Source: Dysgonomonas mossii DSM 22836 (GTDB lineage: Bacteria > Bacteroidota > Bacteroidia > Bacteroidales > Dysgonomonadaceae). From it: a stretch of DNA of 64,000 bases. This document shows, piece by piece, positions 16,478 through 25,185 of this stretch (positions are counted from its first letter, which is position 1; each line of letters starts with the position of its first letter). Position numbers and translations under genes: made by a program. The stretch is from the NCBI RefSeq assembly GCF_000213575.1, contig NZ_GL892008.1:129584-193583 (forward strand), read 5' to 3'. The notes beneath the pieces are model-generated. The model made no database searches and was not told where the DNA came from. It was given only the letters and a program-made list of their open reading frames with translations.

Positions 16478-17529
16478 TCGATCTAAACACTTATGGCTGG
16501 AGCGATAAATTAAGCCAGCTAAAACAAGAATCAGTCCATAAAGCGTTGCCTCACGGACGGGTATCTATAGTCCATCGGACATGCTATGAGGTTATCTCTG
16601 AGAATGGAATATTCCAATGTGAACTGACCGGAAATATGATGTTCGGTAGATCAAGCTTCGATTTGCCTTGTGTGGGCGATTGGGTAATTTTTCAGCCATT
16701 CGATGACCAGAAAGGAATTATAGTTGATATGCTACCACGTGAACGGACTTTGTTTCGAAAGAAAAGTGGAACAGTATCTGACAAACAAGCCATTGCTTCG
16801 TACGTTGACAAAGCTTTTATTGTACAAAGTTTGGATGATAATTTCAATGTCCGTCGGGCTGAACGTTTTATGGCTCAGATAGAGGAAGGAAACATCAGCC
16901 CCATACTGGTACTCAACAAAGCTGATTTGGAGTTTGAGAAGGAGAGTATAAGCAACGCTATCAAGCACATTGGGGATCGGATGCCTGTATTGTTTACGAG
17001 TATCCACCAGCCTCAAACAATTATTCAGCTACGAGAGTTTATCGCAGAAGGAGAAACGGTTGTGTTTGTCGGCTCTTCGGGTGTTGGGAAAAGTTCTCTG
17101 GTGAATGCACTTTGCGAAGAATCAATATTGCTAACCTCTGATATAAGCTCATCTACAGGAAAAGGAAGGCACACATCAACACGTCGGGAAATGGTATTAA
17201 TGAAAGGATCGGGAGTACTAATTGATACTCCGGGCGTTCGAGAATTTGGATTGGCTATTGAAAATCCGGACTCCCTTTCGGGAATGCTTGAAATTTCTGA
17301 CTATGAAGGGTTATGTCGTTTTAAAGACTGTGAGCATACAAACGAACCAGGCTGTGCTGTCTTAGAAGCAATAAATAATGGGACATTAGATCGTAAAGTT
17401 TATGAAAGCTATCTGAAACTAAGGAGAGAAGCTTGGCACTTTTCTACTTCGGAACATGAAAGACGTAAAAGAGATAAATCTTTTTCGAAACTAGTAGACG
17501 AAGTCAAGAAGCATAAAGAAAATCTCTAA
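16474..17529 (+). CDS. rsgA: Ribosome small-subunit-dependent GTPase A
   Basis: RsgA (YjeQ/YloQ) is a late-stage 30S ribosome assembly GTPase. An N-terminal OB-fold precedes the circularly permuted G domain. G4 (NKAD, residues 148-151) comes first, then the P-loop GSSGVGKS (200-207) and G3 DTPG (251-254). The C-terminal zinc-binding part has Cys281, Cys286, His288 and Cys294. The length of 351 aa and the motif order are normal for the family. It is co-transcribed with the preceding methyltransferase through an ATGA overlap and ends at a bidirectional terminator. Confidence 0.96.
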   Translation: MIDLNTYGWSDKLSQLKQESVHKALPHGRVSIVHRTCYEVISENGIFQCELTGNMMFGRSSFDLPCVGDWVIFQPFDDQKGIIVDMLPRERTLFRKKSGTVSDKQAIASYVDKAFIVQSLDDNFNVRRAERFMAQIEEGNISPILVLNKADLEFEKESISNAIKHIGDRMPVLFTSIHQPQTIIQLREFIAEGETVVFVGSSGVGKSSLVNALCEESILLTSDISSSTGKGRHTSTRREMVLMKGSGVLIDTPGVREFGLAIENPDSLSGMLEISDYEGLCRFKDCEHTNEPGCAVLEAINNGTLDRKVYESYLKLRREAWHFSTSEHERRKRDKSFSKLVDEVKKHKENL

Positions 17530-17539
17530 CATTCAATTT

Positions 17540-17576
17540 AAATAATGCAGGCATTGTAAAATACCTGCATTATTTT
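17540..17576. terminator. Bidirectional terminator
   Basis: AAATAATGCAGG (17540-17551) pairs perfectly with CCTGCATTATTT (17564-17575). A-rich and T-rich flanks let it serve both rsgA (plus) and the secreted-paralogue cluster (minus). Confidence 0.8.
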
Positions 17577-17621
17577 ATAAATATAAAAGTTAAGAGATTA
17601 ATCTCAATAGGGAAATACTCT

Positions 17622-18575
17622 TTATAGTTTCCAAAAAATTAAACTGGTTCTCATTGGTGTTATCTGTAAAGGTGCGGCTCTGGGATACCCCGTATATATA
17701 CCGGATGTTGTAGTGGCACCAATACGAAACGAAATCTTGTCTCCTTTATTTCCACTAGCCGTAAGAGTTAGCGTAGTAGTCAACTGACTGGCTGTGGGAT
17801 AGGCTGTCATATTTATCTCTGCTCCGTCTTCAAGAGTAACGTTCGAAGGTAAGTTATCGGCAGGCGTGAAATTATTGTCGCCTTTGAGTGCCCACAAATA
17901 CAACAATCCCCTGTACCTGTTAGAAGCAGCATTGGCCGATTGATCCATGTATAATCTGAAGGAGAATACATAAGATCCGGTTTCGGGTAAAGTAATAAAT
18001 GGTTCGTTCGTTTTGCCGGTAGCGGGATCAGCCCAAAGTAAAATTCTCGAACGAGCAGGTCTCTCATGGGCTTTTGAATTTGTTTCGGGCTGTACACGAT
18101 TACCCGACGCAACCCATAAATCTCTTCGCTCGATAACAGACGCAACTTCTTTTGTCTGTATTTCATTCCATTTATTATTGAAGAAGGTATATAAACCCGG
18201 TTCAAGTCCTATTCCCGGATTGTTGGTAGTATTATAAACTATCATTCCAGCTACAGGGTTGGCTACAGTAATATTGTCAGTAACACTTTTCAAAGCTATT
18301 CTGTTTGGTAGAAAAGCACTCTTAACTCCACCTAGTTGCAACTGTAGATTCGAATTATCTTCAGGAATAGCACCTACACCGACAGTCATACTACCCAAAG
18401 ACGAATTGACTGACAAGTCATCCTTTTTTTGTGCTTCCTGTATTGTACCGCTTTGAGGATTGTTCGCTGCTCCATCGATATGCAATGCTCCTTTAGGGTT
18501 TTGTGTTTTTATTCCGACCTGCCCATGAACATATAAAACACTTAAGCTGACAATCAATAATATTATTATTTTCAT
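17622..18575 (-). CDS. Secreted protein of tandem QVGI-type family (copy 4)
   Basis: This is a 317-aa exported protein of unknown function. The signal peptide MKIIILLIVSLSVLYVHG is followed directly by QVGIKTQNPKGALHID, a motif seen at the mature N-terminus of many Bacteroidetes surface proteins. A shared middle block has AFLPNRIALKSVTDN, GMIVYNT and EPGLYTFFNNKW. The C-terminal ~130 residues (TGSYVFSFRLY, GNKGDKISFRIG, TSLIFWKL) have the alternating pattern of a C1q/TNF-like jelly roll, which is my inference. It is last in a leftward row of four paralogues, 19 nt after the next one, and ends at a bidirectional terminator. Confidence 0.75.
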   Translation of the reverse strand: MKIIILLIVSLSVLYVHGQVGIKTQNPKGALHIDGAANNPQSGTIQEAQKKDDLSVNSSLGSMTVGVGAIPEDNSNLQLQLGGVKSAFLPNRIALKSVTDNITVANPVAGMIVYNTTNNPGIGLEPGLYTFFNNKWNEIQTKEVASVIERRDLWVASGNRVQPETNSKAHERPARSRILLWADPATGKTNEPFITLPETGSYVFSFRLYMDQSANAASNRYRGLLYLWALKGDNNFTPADNLPSNVTLEDGAEINMTAYPTASQLTTTLTLTASGNKGDKISFRIGATTTSGIYTGYPRAAPLQITPMRTSLIFWKL

Positions 18576-18594
18576 TTTTTCTGATTATTAAAAT

Positions 18595-19506
18595 TTACTG
18601 TATCTTCCAATATACAAAAGTGGTTCGGTTTGCCTCATTTTTGTTAGTACTACCACGAAGATCCCAATTCAGTGCGCCATTCCTACGTCCTATCTTTATA
18701 ATAATTTCATCATTTACTCTAAGATAGGGCGTGTACATTATTGGAAAGTAGGTGTTATTGGAGCTGCTGCTGGCAGCTTTGCCTACAACCATATCGACCC
18801 TACTCAATAAGACTTCGTTATCAGCTACTTTCTTAAACAAGTACAAATAGTAATCATCAGCTACCTGCCCCGTATTATTGGTATTACTGGCAGTTTTCAT
18901 ACTTCCGTATAGCCTAAAAGAAAATATATATATTCCTGCATCATTTATAATAATGCTTTGATCGAGAGGAAACAGATTTGCACCTGCTCCTGTAGTTATG
19001 TTTGTAAGGGGGGTGGCTGATACATTAGAAGCCAACGCTCCGATTTTTGAAACAGTACTTGTTCCACTGTCTTCATAGTCGATAAGCCTTAGCCATTCAT
19101 TATTCATATTCAGATAAGTACCCGGGCTGACATCATCTTCCTCCGACCCTGCGGTATTTGTATTGAAAACGATCATTCCATCATGCGGAGAGGGTACAGT
19201 ATTATTATCCGATGCCGACTCCAAAGCAACTCTATTGAGAAGCAAAGCTTTATCCGGGGCATTCAATTCGAGGGATGCTTCCTTATTCAAAGGTTCGCCG
19301 CCTATTACAAGATTTGCTTCGTTATTTGCATTCAGCTTGAATATTAAGTCATCTTTTAATTGACTACCGGTAGGGGTGGTCGAATTATTCTTTAGTACAT
19401 CTACATTAAGAATTCCAATCGGATTTGCAGTGCCAATTCCTACCTGAGCCGTACATGTGCCTGCTAATAAAATAGCAAGGAATAAAAATTGTATATACTT
19501 ATTCAT
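18595..19506 (-). CDS. Secreted protein of tandem QVGI-type family (copy 3)
   Basis: This is a 303-aa exported protein. I start at ATG 19506 (MNKYIQFLFLAILLAGTCTA), as the longer frame from 19566 overlaps the preceding gene and would bury the signal peptide. The mature end is QVGIGTANPIGILNVD. ALLLNRVALESASDN, GMIVFNT and PGTYLNMNNEWLRL match its neighbours. The C-terminus shows GIYIFSFRLYG, LRVNDEIIIKIGR and TTFVYWKIQ, a likely jelly-roll module. Function is unknown; gene order and shared blocks indicate duplication within one operon. Confidence 0.75.
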   Translation of the reverse strand: MNKYIQFLFLAILLAGTCTAQVGIGTANPIGILNVDVLKNNSTTPTGSQLKDDLIFKLNANNEANLVIGGEPLNKEASLELNAPDKALLLNRVALESASDNNTVPSPHDGMIVFNTNTAGSEEDDVSPGTYLNMNNEWLRLIDYEDSGTSTVSKIGALASNVSATPLTNITTGAGANLFPLDQSIIINDAGIYIFSFRLYGSMKTASNTNNTGQVADDYYLYLFKKVADNEVLLSRVDMVVGKAASSSSNNTYFPIMYTPYLRVNDEIIIKIGRRNGALNWDLRGSTNKNEANRTTFVYWKIQ

Positions 19507-19517
19507 TTGCTTCTTTT

Positions 19518-20414
19518 TTAGATTTTGAAAAAGACAATTGAAGTTTCTCCCGGCTTTAAAGTCCACGAAGGAGTACCTTCATATGAAGCAATCCGTACCG
19601 AAATCCTTTCTCCCCGATGAGCATCAAATCCTAAAGTAAGCGGATATGTGACACCCCCGGTTCTGCTTCCTTGCGAAAAGGCGGTGGGGTCTATTTCGGC
19701 TATATCTAAGACTTTATCTACAGTCCCATCACTTTTTAGTGAGACGGCAGCAACATATATCGTCATTTTCTGAAAGGATGAAACAGAGGGTATAGCCCCT
19801 GATAAGGTAAGCATCATAGCATAAGCTGCATCCGACATTACTTCTATATAATTGGTAGGGGTAGATGCACCTACAGCTACGAGATTTAAAGGGGCAAAAC
19901 CGGCTGTCCCGTTTGCGGAATTATATAACTTTGTAGTTGGCAGAGTCAGCTCAGAATAAAGTGTATATATCTTCGTCTGCCTGTTGCTTGATTCTGTAAG
20001 ACAATACATCCATTTATTTAGAGCACTATTGAAAACATATAAGCCGGGGATAACGTTATTGGGCACCTCTCCTCCTCTAGCCGTATTATAAACAACCATT
20101 CCGTCCACAGGATTTTTAATAGGATTACCTGCTGCATTTCCCCGAGCATCAACAAGGGCTACAGAGTTAGGAATAAAAGCTTTATTATTGGCTCCTAAAC
20201 TAACCGAAGCCGAAGGGTGTTCGACATCATTTATTGAAACCGAAAGTCCGTCACTACCATCACTACCTACCAAAACTCCTTTGTTGTCGGCAGGCAATGT
20301 TAGGCTTTTTATATGCAGTGCGCCTTCGGGTGACACAGCATTGATACCAACTTGAGAATAAAGTGAATAAGCACTAAAAACGAAGAGTAGTCCACAAAAA
20401 ATTATTTTTTTCAT
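19518..20414 (-). CDS. Secreted protein of tandem QVGI-type family (copy 2)
   Basis: This is a ~298-aa exported protein. I prefer ATG 20414 (MKKIIFCGLLFVFSAYSLYS) to the upstream ATG at 20438. QVGINAVSPEGALHI follows the signal peptide. The shared blocks are KAFIPNSVALVDARGN, GMVVYNTARGG and PGLYVFNSALNKWMY. The C-terminal domain (YAMMLTLSGAIP, GFDAHRGERISVRIAS, SIVFFKI) resembles that of copies 3 and 4. The stop lies 11 nt before the start of copy 3. Confidence 0.75.
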   Translation of the reverse strand: MKKIIFCGLLFVFSAYSLYSQVGINAVSPEGALHIKSLTLPADNKGVLVGSDGSDGLSVSINDVEHPSASVSLGANNKAFIPNSVALVDARGNAAGNPIKNPVDGMVVYNTARGGEVPNNVIPGLYVFNSALNKWMYCLTESSNRQTKIYTLYSELTLPTTKLYNSANGTAGFAPLNLVAVGASTPTNYIEVMSDAAYAMMLTLSGAIPSVSSFQKMTIYVAAVSLKSDGTVDKVLDIAEIDPTAFSQGSRTGGVTYPLTLGFDAHRGERISVRIASYEGTPSWTLKPGETSIVFFKI

Positions 20415-20441
20415 TTCGAATCTATGTTGAGTTTTCATTCA

Positions 20442-21233
20442 CTATCTAATAAAATATGATCCCGAGACAACAATTATGTCATTGGTTACAATTGTTCCCA
20501 TATTCATAAAGGTTCCTACACTCTCGCTTACATTTTGAATATAAATATTTCCATCGAAATCAATTGTGGACTCTGCTGTAGTTGATATATTTCTTGCAGG
20601 GAAGTTCACTAAACAATTTATATTCATATCACTCTGACTCGTCACTGTTGTAGAAGCAAAGGGTTTATATGTATCTTTATCTGTTCCGCTTGATATTTCA
20701 GCTATCTTCTGCGAATTATGAGCAGTATTCCAAACACTAATATTTGCTCCTATTCGTTTTAGTTTGACAATAAAGTTAACAGCTTTACCATAACTTCTAA
20801 ATTCTTGGCTTATTATCGACCAGCCGCTAGTAGCCTGCCAAAGATTAGCGAGTACCACATCAGGTATTTCAATATCACCAGCTCCTGATCCTACTCGTAT
20901 CCACTGAGTTCCATCATTATAGTAACACCCTTCGAAAACGTCGTCATCTATATCTTTTGTGTTATATACGAGCATTCCTTTAACATGCTCATTAAGTGGG
21001 CTCTTATTATTCAATGCGATCAGCTCAACACGAGGGAGTAATAGACCTTTTGTTGCTGTCCCATTACTATTTTCTTTCAGATCGAGCAACGCATCTTGAT
21101 GCGGAGAAACACTAGTACCGATTGTTACTTGCCCTTGTATGTGTTGCGGCATAAAAAGTAGAATCCCAAATAGTAACAACACTCCGGACACTGTCCATCC
21201 ACGTTGTTTTTGATTAAAGTTTGTTTGTTTCAT
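20442..21233 (-). CDS. Secreted protein of tandem QVGI-type family (copy 1, divergent)
   Basis: This 263-aa protein is the promoter-proximal gene of the row. It has a long signal (residues 13-34, VSGVLLLFGILLFMPQHIQG) and QVTIGTSVSPHQDALLDL. LLLPRVELIALNNKSPL, GMLVYNTKD and GCYYNDGTQWIRV correspond to the shared blocks. Its C-terminal ~130 residues differ from the others and end GTIVTNDIIVVSGSYFIR, more like a tail-fibre or adhesin end. Function is unknown. The gap to copy 2 is about 27 nt. Confidence 0.72.
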   Translation of the reverse strand: MKQTNFNQKQRGWTVSGVLLLFGILLFMPQHIQGQVTIGTSVSPHQDALLDLKENSNGTATKGLLLPRVELIALNNKSPLNEHVKGMLVYNTKDIDDDVFEGCYYNDGTQWIRVGSGAGDIEIPDVVLANLWQATSGWSIISQEFRSYGKAVNFIVKLKRIGANISVWNTAHNSQKIAEISSGTDKDTYKPFASTTVTSQSDMNINCLVNFPARNISTTAESTIDFDGNIYIQNVSESVGTFMNMGTIVTNDIIVVSGSYFIR

Positions 21234-21775
21234 GTAGTTTAACTGTTTTTTATTTATTTAATACTTCGAATCTTCCTTATAAAATCTGAATGTTCTGGGT
21301 TACATTTCAAACCACGAAGAAAATAAAGAGTAAGACAATTCATATATCTCATCAATAAAGCATTAAGGTTTTCCTCTTAATAAGCTTACTTTAGGAACAC
21401 GATTCGGGTAATAAATGGCTGCAGAAACAACCAAATGCAAAAAATAAAACTATTTGTTTACAATTATAAAATCATAAACATTTAGATATAAATGCAGAAT
21501 CGTCGAAAAGAGATTGCGTTAGATATTACGAACTCTCTAAAAATAGATTTATAGTTTGCTAAATAAGTAGAAAAAGTAATGTTATAAGCATAAGTTATTT
21601 TTGATAGTTTTGTCTTTATTGATAGTTTTGTCCTTTGGGTGTAAAAATAGTACTTTTTATAAGACAATATGACAATTTTATATTATTTAACAAATATGAT
21701 GTTTGCTTTTTAAATGAGATATTATTGCAAAGGGTATAAAACTTCCAGTAGATCTGTTAAATTAACTATTTAACA
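21234..21775. other. AT-rich intergenic region upstream of secreted-paralogue row
   Basis: No gene is supported here; a 61-codon minus-strand frame at 21482-21667 has no features. A 14-nt direct repeat TTGATAGTTTTGTC occurs at 21601-21614 and 21619-21632. The promoter of the leftward row must lie here, but I see no convincing -33/-7 pair. Confidence 0.5.
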
Positions 21776-22207
21776 TCATACCACAACTTCCCATTCCTCA
21801 ACGTCTCCTTCTATTATTTTAAACAAAGGGTGTGGATTTAAGTTAGCCAATATTGGTAATTTATCTAACAGATCGGGGCTTCGTTTTTGAAGTTTTCGCC
21901 TCAGATGTTCAAACTCATATTCCAACTGCCCTTTTGTGACAGAAATTGGTCGTATATTTTCAACGAGACGTATCTTTTCTTTCCTGTAATTATAGTTTCG
22001 CCTTACGGCCTCTTTATATATTTCGGTAAGAAAGGCGTCGATATAAAGAGTGGGATCGGGGCTATTCTTAAAGCGGATTAGCTGAGGATGATTCGTATAC
22101 CCTTTCGTATTCCCTAAAAGCACATTCTTGGCTAATAACCCTTCACGCCAAGAAGCATTAAGCCCTGCCGAGTCAAGATACATCGGATGTAAAGACCATA
22201 GTCGCAT
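21776..22207 (-). CDS. Pyrimidine dimer DNA glycosylase / endonuclease V-like protein
   Basis: This 143-aa protein matches what is usually annotated as a pyrimidine-dimer DNA glycosylase (T4 DenV-like). Recognisable stretches are MRLWSLHPMYLD, LNASWREGLLAKNVLLG, TKGYTNHPQLIRF, and a later conserved YKEAVRRNYNY. Such enzymes excise UV photoproducts or are structural relatives with untested activity. The N-terminal residue after Met is Arg rather than the catalytic Thr of phage DenV, so activity is uncertain. It follows the glutathione peroxidase gene after 3 nt, so the two are one transcript. Confidence 0.65.
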   Translation of the reverse strand: MRLWSLHPMYLDSAGLNASWREGLLAKNVLLGNTKGYTNHPQLIRFKNSPDPTLYIDAFLTEIYKEAVRRNYNYRKEKIRLVENIRPISVTKGQLEYEFEHLRRKLQKRSPDLLDKLPILANLNPHPLFKIIEGDVEEWEVVV

Positions 22208-22210
22208 ATA

Positions 22211-22690
22211 TTATTTTTCTAATAGTTTTTCGATAGTGCCTGAGATTTTTGACGGATTGGTTATCGGAGCATAACGATCAACGATATTCCCTTCCCTATC
22301 AATCAAAAATTTAGTAAAGTTCCATTTTATAGAATCACCTAAAAAACCTTTACTATTTTCTTTCAGATATTTATACAGAGGATCGGCACTGTCTCCGTTT
22401 ACGTCAATTTTCGCAAAGGTGGTAAATGTCGTTTTATACTTCATCTCGCAAAAGGAGGTAATCTCTTCATTTGTTCCCGGGGCCTGTTTTCCAAACTGAT
22501 TGCATGGAAAGTCCAATATTTCGAAACCCTTATCTTTATACTTAAGATATAAATTCTGCAAATCTTTATACTGCGGAGTAAAACCACAGGCTGTAGCAGT
22601 ATTAACTATCAGCAGAACTTTCCCTTTATAGTTGGATAAAGGAACATCATTATCTTTACTATCCTTTACGGTAAAATCGTATATATTCAT
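22211..22690 (-). CDS. Glutathione peroxidase family thiol peroxidase
   Basis: This 160-aa Cys-type GPx probably reduces peroxides with thioredoxin rather than glutathione. The peroxidatic Cys35 is in [12 protein letters not shown]. Gln69 in FPCNQFGKQ and Trp123-Asn124 in KWNFTKFL complete the tetrad. Cys81 in SFCEMKY is a candidate resolving cysteine. I start at ATG 22690 ([10 protein letters not shown]), because the upstream extension from 22723 is unlike the family. It is co-transcribed with the DNA-glycosylase-like gene, a plausible damage-response pair. Confidence 0.93.
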   Translation of the reverse strand: MNIYDFTVKDSKDNDVPLSNYKGKVLLIVNTATACGFTPQYKDLQNLYLKYKDKGFEILDFPCNQFGKQAPGTNEEITSFCEMKYKTTFTTFAKIDVNGDSADPLYKYLKENSKGFLGDSIKWNFTKFLIDREGNIVDRYAPITNPSKISGTIEKLLEK

Positions 22691-22762
22691 AATTCGTTCT
22701 TTTACCATATACAACAAACTCAACCGCTTTTAGATTAAATTATAACAAGTTTTAAAATATAA

Positions 22763-22888
22763 TTATTTTAATAACCGTTCTCTTTCTTCCCACATATATA
22801 ACAAAGCCGATTTCAAAGCCTGCTGGGATGACTTCGGATTAAAACCGAGTTCTCTTCGGGCTTTAGATATATCAAAATCCTCTTTACA
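22763..22888 (-). pseudogene. C-terminal remnant of an NAD-dependent epimerase/dehydratase (SDR)
   Basis: A 41-codon open stretch has no start codon and is preceded by an in-frame TAG. It reads KEDFDISKARRELGFNPKSS, then QQALKSALLYMWEERERLLK and a stop. This is the typical C-terminal end of extended SDR epimerases, with the DxSKARRELGFxP motif. The rest of the gene is missing. Confidence 0.65.
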
Positions 22889-22938
22889 CTAAAAACAAAG
22901 TAAATCTCGACACATGTTATATACTGTTTAAAACATTA

Positions 22939-22966
22939 CAGGTTCCTGCATAACTGCAGAAACCTG
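22939..22966 (-). terminator. Terminator after GH27 gene
   Basis: CAGGTT-C-CTGCA pairs with TGCAG-A-AACCTG around loop TAAC, with one mismatch. On the minus strand a TTTT run follows shortly. It would end the long leftward PUL transcript. Confidence 0.55.
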
Positions 22967-23025
22967 AATGTGAGAGTAAGCAGAAGAAAAATATCTACAC
23001 TCAATTATTTTGTATTAATCAGCAT

Positions 23026-25020
23026 CTATTTTTTAGGCGTAACTTTTACAAACTTCACTCCATGATATGGAATATCAGCTTGAAATTTATTTTTAAAATT
23101 ACCTAAGTCCTTTTGCCGCCAAAGGTCTCGAACAGTTACTTCACCCTGAATACCAAGCTTAGAGAAATCTAATTGCATTTTATAAGTCTCATTTTGTATT
23201 GCTTCTGCACTATCCTGATCCCACAGGATGAAATACGGATCTACATGAAAAAGACCTACAGCATAAGAACCATCATATAACTTCTTATACCAGACTTGTC
23301 CATTTTCTGTCATAATTTTAACGGCAGGAGCGACAAGAGGATCTTGATCGACAGCAATAACTTCTCTGTTTGTCAGCAGATTTAAAGTAAAGTCATCTAT
23401 ATTCGCCATATCGCAACCGATGAGCAATGGAGCAGAAAGTATACTCCAAAGAGAGAGATGTGAATATTGTTCATCGGCTGTCAGATATGAGTCGTGAACC
23501 TTTTCTCCCCAACCTTTTCCAAGCTTACCTATTACCAGCATGTCGGGGTCATTGTACTTGCCGGGCGCTGTTGCCGGAGCACAAACATCCTGAAAGAATC
23601 CGATCGCTGTAACAACATTCCACTCATCGGTAATGTCACGGGTAGTACGCCACTGATTACCTCCGGCTTGTTCTCCCCAGTTCCATACATTGGGTGCTCC
23701 ATAGCCAACACAGTAGACGATATCTCTATTTACTTTGTCCAAAGCTTTTCTCATCACGATATATGGCTCCTGAATTGATTTTTCTTCAGAATCTTTCTGT
23801 ATTTCCAAGTAACCGCAATGGTCATATTTTAAATAATCAACGCCCCATTTCTCCCATATTTTTGCATCGATCTCCTCATGCTGATAGCTTCCTACATGAC
23901 CACCACAGGTTATATGTCCGGGCGAAGAATAAATACCGAACTTTAATCCTAAGGAATGGATATAATCGGTTAAGGCCTTGAAATTAGGGAATTTCTCATT
24001 TGATAGGATTTCACCTTGTTTTGTCCGCTCTTTGGCTTCCCAACCATCGTCAATATTAACGTAAGTCCATCCGTATGCATGTAATTTATCATTCATCATT
24101 CGGGCGGCGTCACGTACTTTTTCGTCATCTACCGATAGTCCCCAACAGTTCCAGCTATTCCAACCCATGGGTGGAGTTAAAGCGATTTCATCTCCAATTT
24201 TAAAAAGAACCTCTTTTTCATCGCGCCCTTTATCATTGCTAGCTTTTAGCAATACTTTATATTCTCCTTTTGTTTTTGCTTTACCTGTAATAAATCCTGT
24301 TGTCTGGTCTAGCTTTAAACCATCAGGTAGCCCTGATGCCTCAAACGTCATCGGACGCTGACCTGTAGCCATTATTGTCCATAAAAATGGATTACCGGGA
24401 CGAGCTCCATAAACCAGCGGATTGTTTATGATTGGATGTTCGGGCGATTGAGGTGTTAAAATATATTTCTCTTTAGAAATAGCTTTAGGCCATGCAGGAA
24501 TGGGTTTTACTTCGCCTCGTGTAGTCACTTTCACATTGATCCAATCTGCATGATCGTACATGATGCCATCTCCACATTCTTCTACAAGTAGCAATACCTT
24601 ATCTATTCCTGTCAAGTCAATATTAAATTCTTGAATAGGATCACCTTTCTTCACAACACCGCTTTTCCAAAGCTCTTTACGATCTCCTATAATCTTGAAC
24701 TGAAATTTTCCCGCATAAAGATTATTATCATCAGCTCCAGCCAGTCCGGATATGGATAATGCTTTACCATCCAAATCGAAAAGCATACGTCCGATTGAAT
24801 GCGCCCCGATACCTCGTTCGTAAACCACTCCGTTTACGGTTAGAGGAGTCCATACTACAGATTTATTAATTTGAGGGGTTCCCCAGTCTTGCACATAACA
24901 CGAGCTAGAGCCTAGTTCATCTATCCATACTTCTTTTATGGGACCATTATTACAAGATTGTATACTCAGAAAAACTGCCATTATCGCAGCCAAAAGTGTG
25001 AAGTTCCTTTTTTTTCTCAT
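23026..25020 (-). CDS. GH27 glycosidase lipoprotein with NPCBM and Ig-like domains
   Basis: This 664-aa enzyme is the distal member of the first PUL. The lipobox ends at Cys23. An NPCBM galactose-binding-like module follows (about 28-170, VYERGIGAHSIGRMLFDLDG), then an Ig-like putative domain (about 195-275, GLPDGLKLDQTTGFITG). The GH27 barrel begins at LTPPMGWNSWNCWG. The nucleophile is Asp400 in YLKYDHCG, and Asp462 in RTTRDITDEW is the likely acid/base. Family members are alpha-galactosidases, alpha-N-acetylgalactosaminidases or beta-L-arabinopyranosidases, and specificity cannot be read here. A hairpin separates it from the glycan-binding gene. Confidence 0.92.
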   Translation of the reverse strand: MRKKRNFTLLAAIMAVFLSIQSCNNGPIKEVWIDELGSSSCYVQDWGTPQINKSVVWTPLTVNGVVYERGIGAHSIGRMLFDLDGKALSISGLAGADDNNLYAGKFQFKIIGDRKELWKSGVVKKGDPIQEFNIDLTGIDKVLLLVEECGDGIMYDHADWINVKVTTRGEVKPIPAWPKAISKEKYILTPQSPEHPIINNPLVYGARPGNPFLWTIMATGQRPMTFEASGLPDGLKLDQTTGFITGKAKTKGEYKVLLKASNDKGRDEKEVLFKIGDEIALTPPMGWNSWNCWGLSVDDEKVRDAARMMNDKLHAYGWTYVNIDDGWEAKERTKQGEILSNEKFPNFKALTDYIHSLGLKFGIYSSPGHITCGGHVGSYQHEEIDAKIWEKWGVDYLKYDHCGYLEIQKDSEEKSIQEPYIVMRKALDKVNRDIVYCVGYGAPNVWNWGEQAGGNQWRTTRDITDEWNVVTAIGFFQDVCAPATAPGKYNDPDMLVIGKLGKGWGEKVHDSYLTADEQYSHLSLWSILSAPLLIGCDMANIDDFTLNLLTNREVIAVDQDPLVAPAVKIMTENGQVWYKKLYDGSYAVGLFHVDPYFILWDQDSAEAIQNETYKMQLDFSKLGIQGEVTVRDLWRQKDLGNFKNKFQADIPYHGVKFVKVTPKK

Positions 25021-25086
25021 TTTTATGTTTTTCTAATATTATAAGTTATTCATAGATGTAGGCAGTATCTGTTTTGCCTGAAAACA

Positions 25087-25120
25087 TCAGAGGCGATGAC
25101 GATCGCATCATCGCCTCTGA
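25087..25120 (-). terminator. Attenuator/terminator hairpin inside PUL 1
   Basis: A 13-bp perfect stem (TCAGAGGCGATGA, 25087-25099, with 25108-25120) encloses an 8-nt loop and is followed on the minus strand by TGTTTT. It lies between the surface glycan-binding gene and GH27, so it probably lowers GH27 expression relative to SusC/D. Confidence 0.7.
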
Positions 25121-25185
25121 GCAAACCAAATTTATCTACCTGCAATAAACTTTAACCACAACTAAAAATCTTCAATAATTTGTAG

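Noticed and set aside
16474-17529. RsgA motif order (G4 before G1) as a novel permutation
   Set aside because: This circular permutation is the known normal state of the RsgA/YjeQ GTPase family.
21601-21632. 14-nt tandem direct repeat TTGATAGTTTTGTC
   Set aside because: Only two units in AT-rich DNA with no related copies nearby; not a CRISPR or an origin-type array.
21482-21667. 61-codon minus-strand frame upstream of the secreted paralogues
   Set aside because: Low-complexity AT-rich translation with no recognisable motif.
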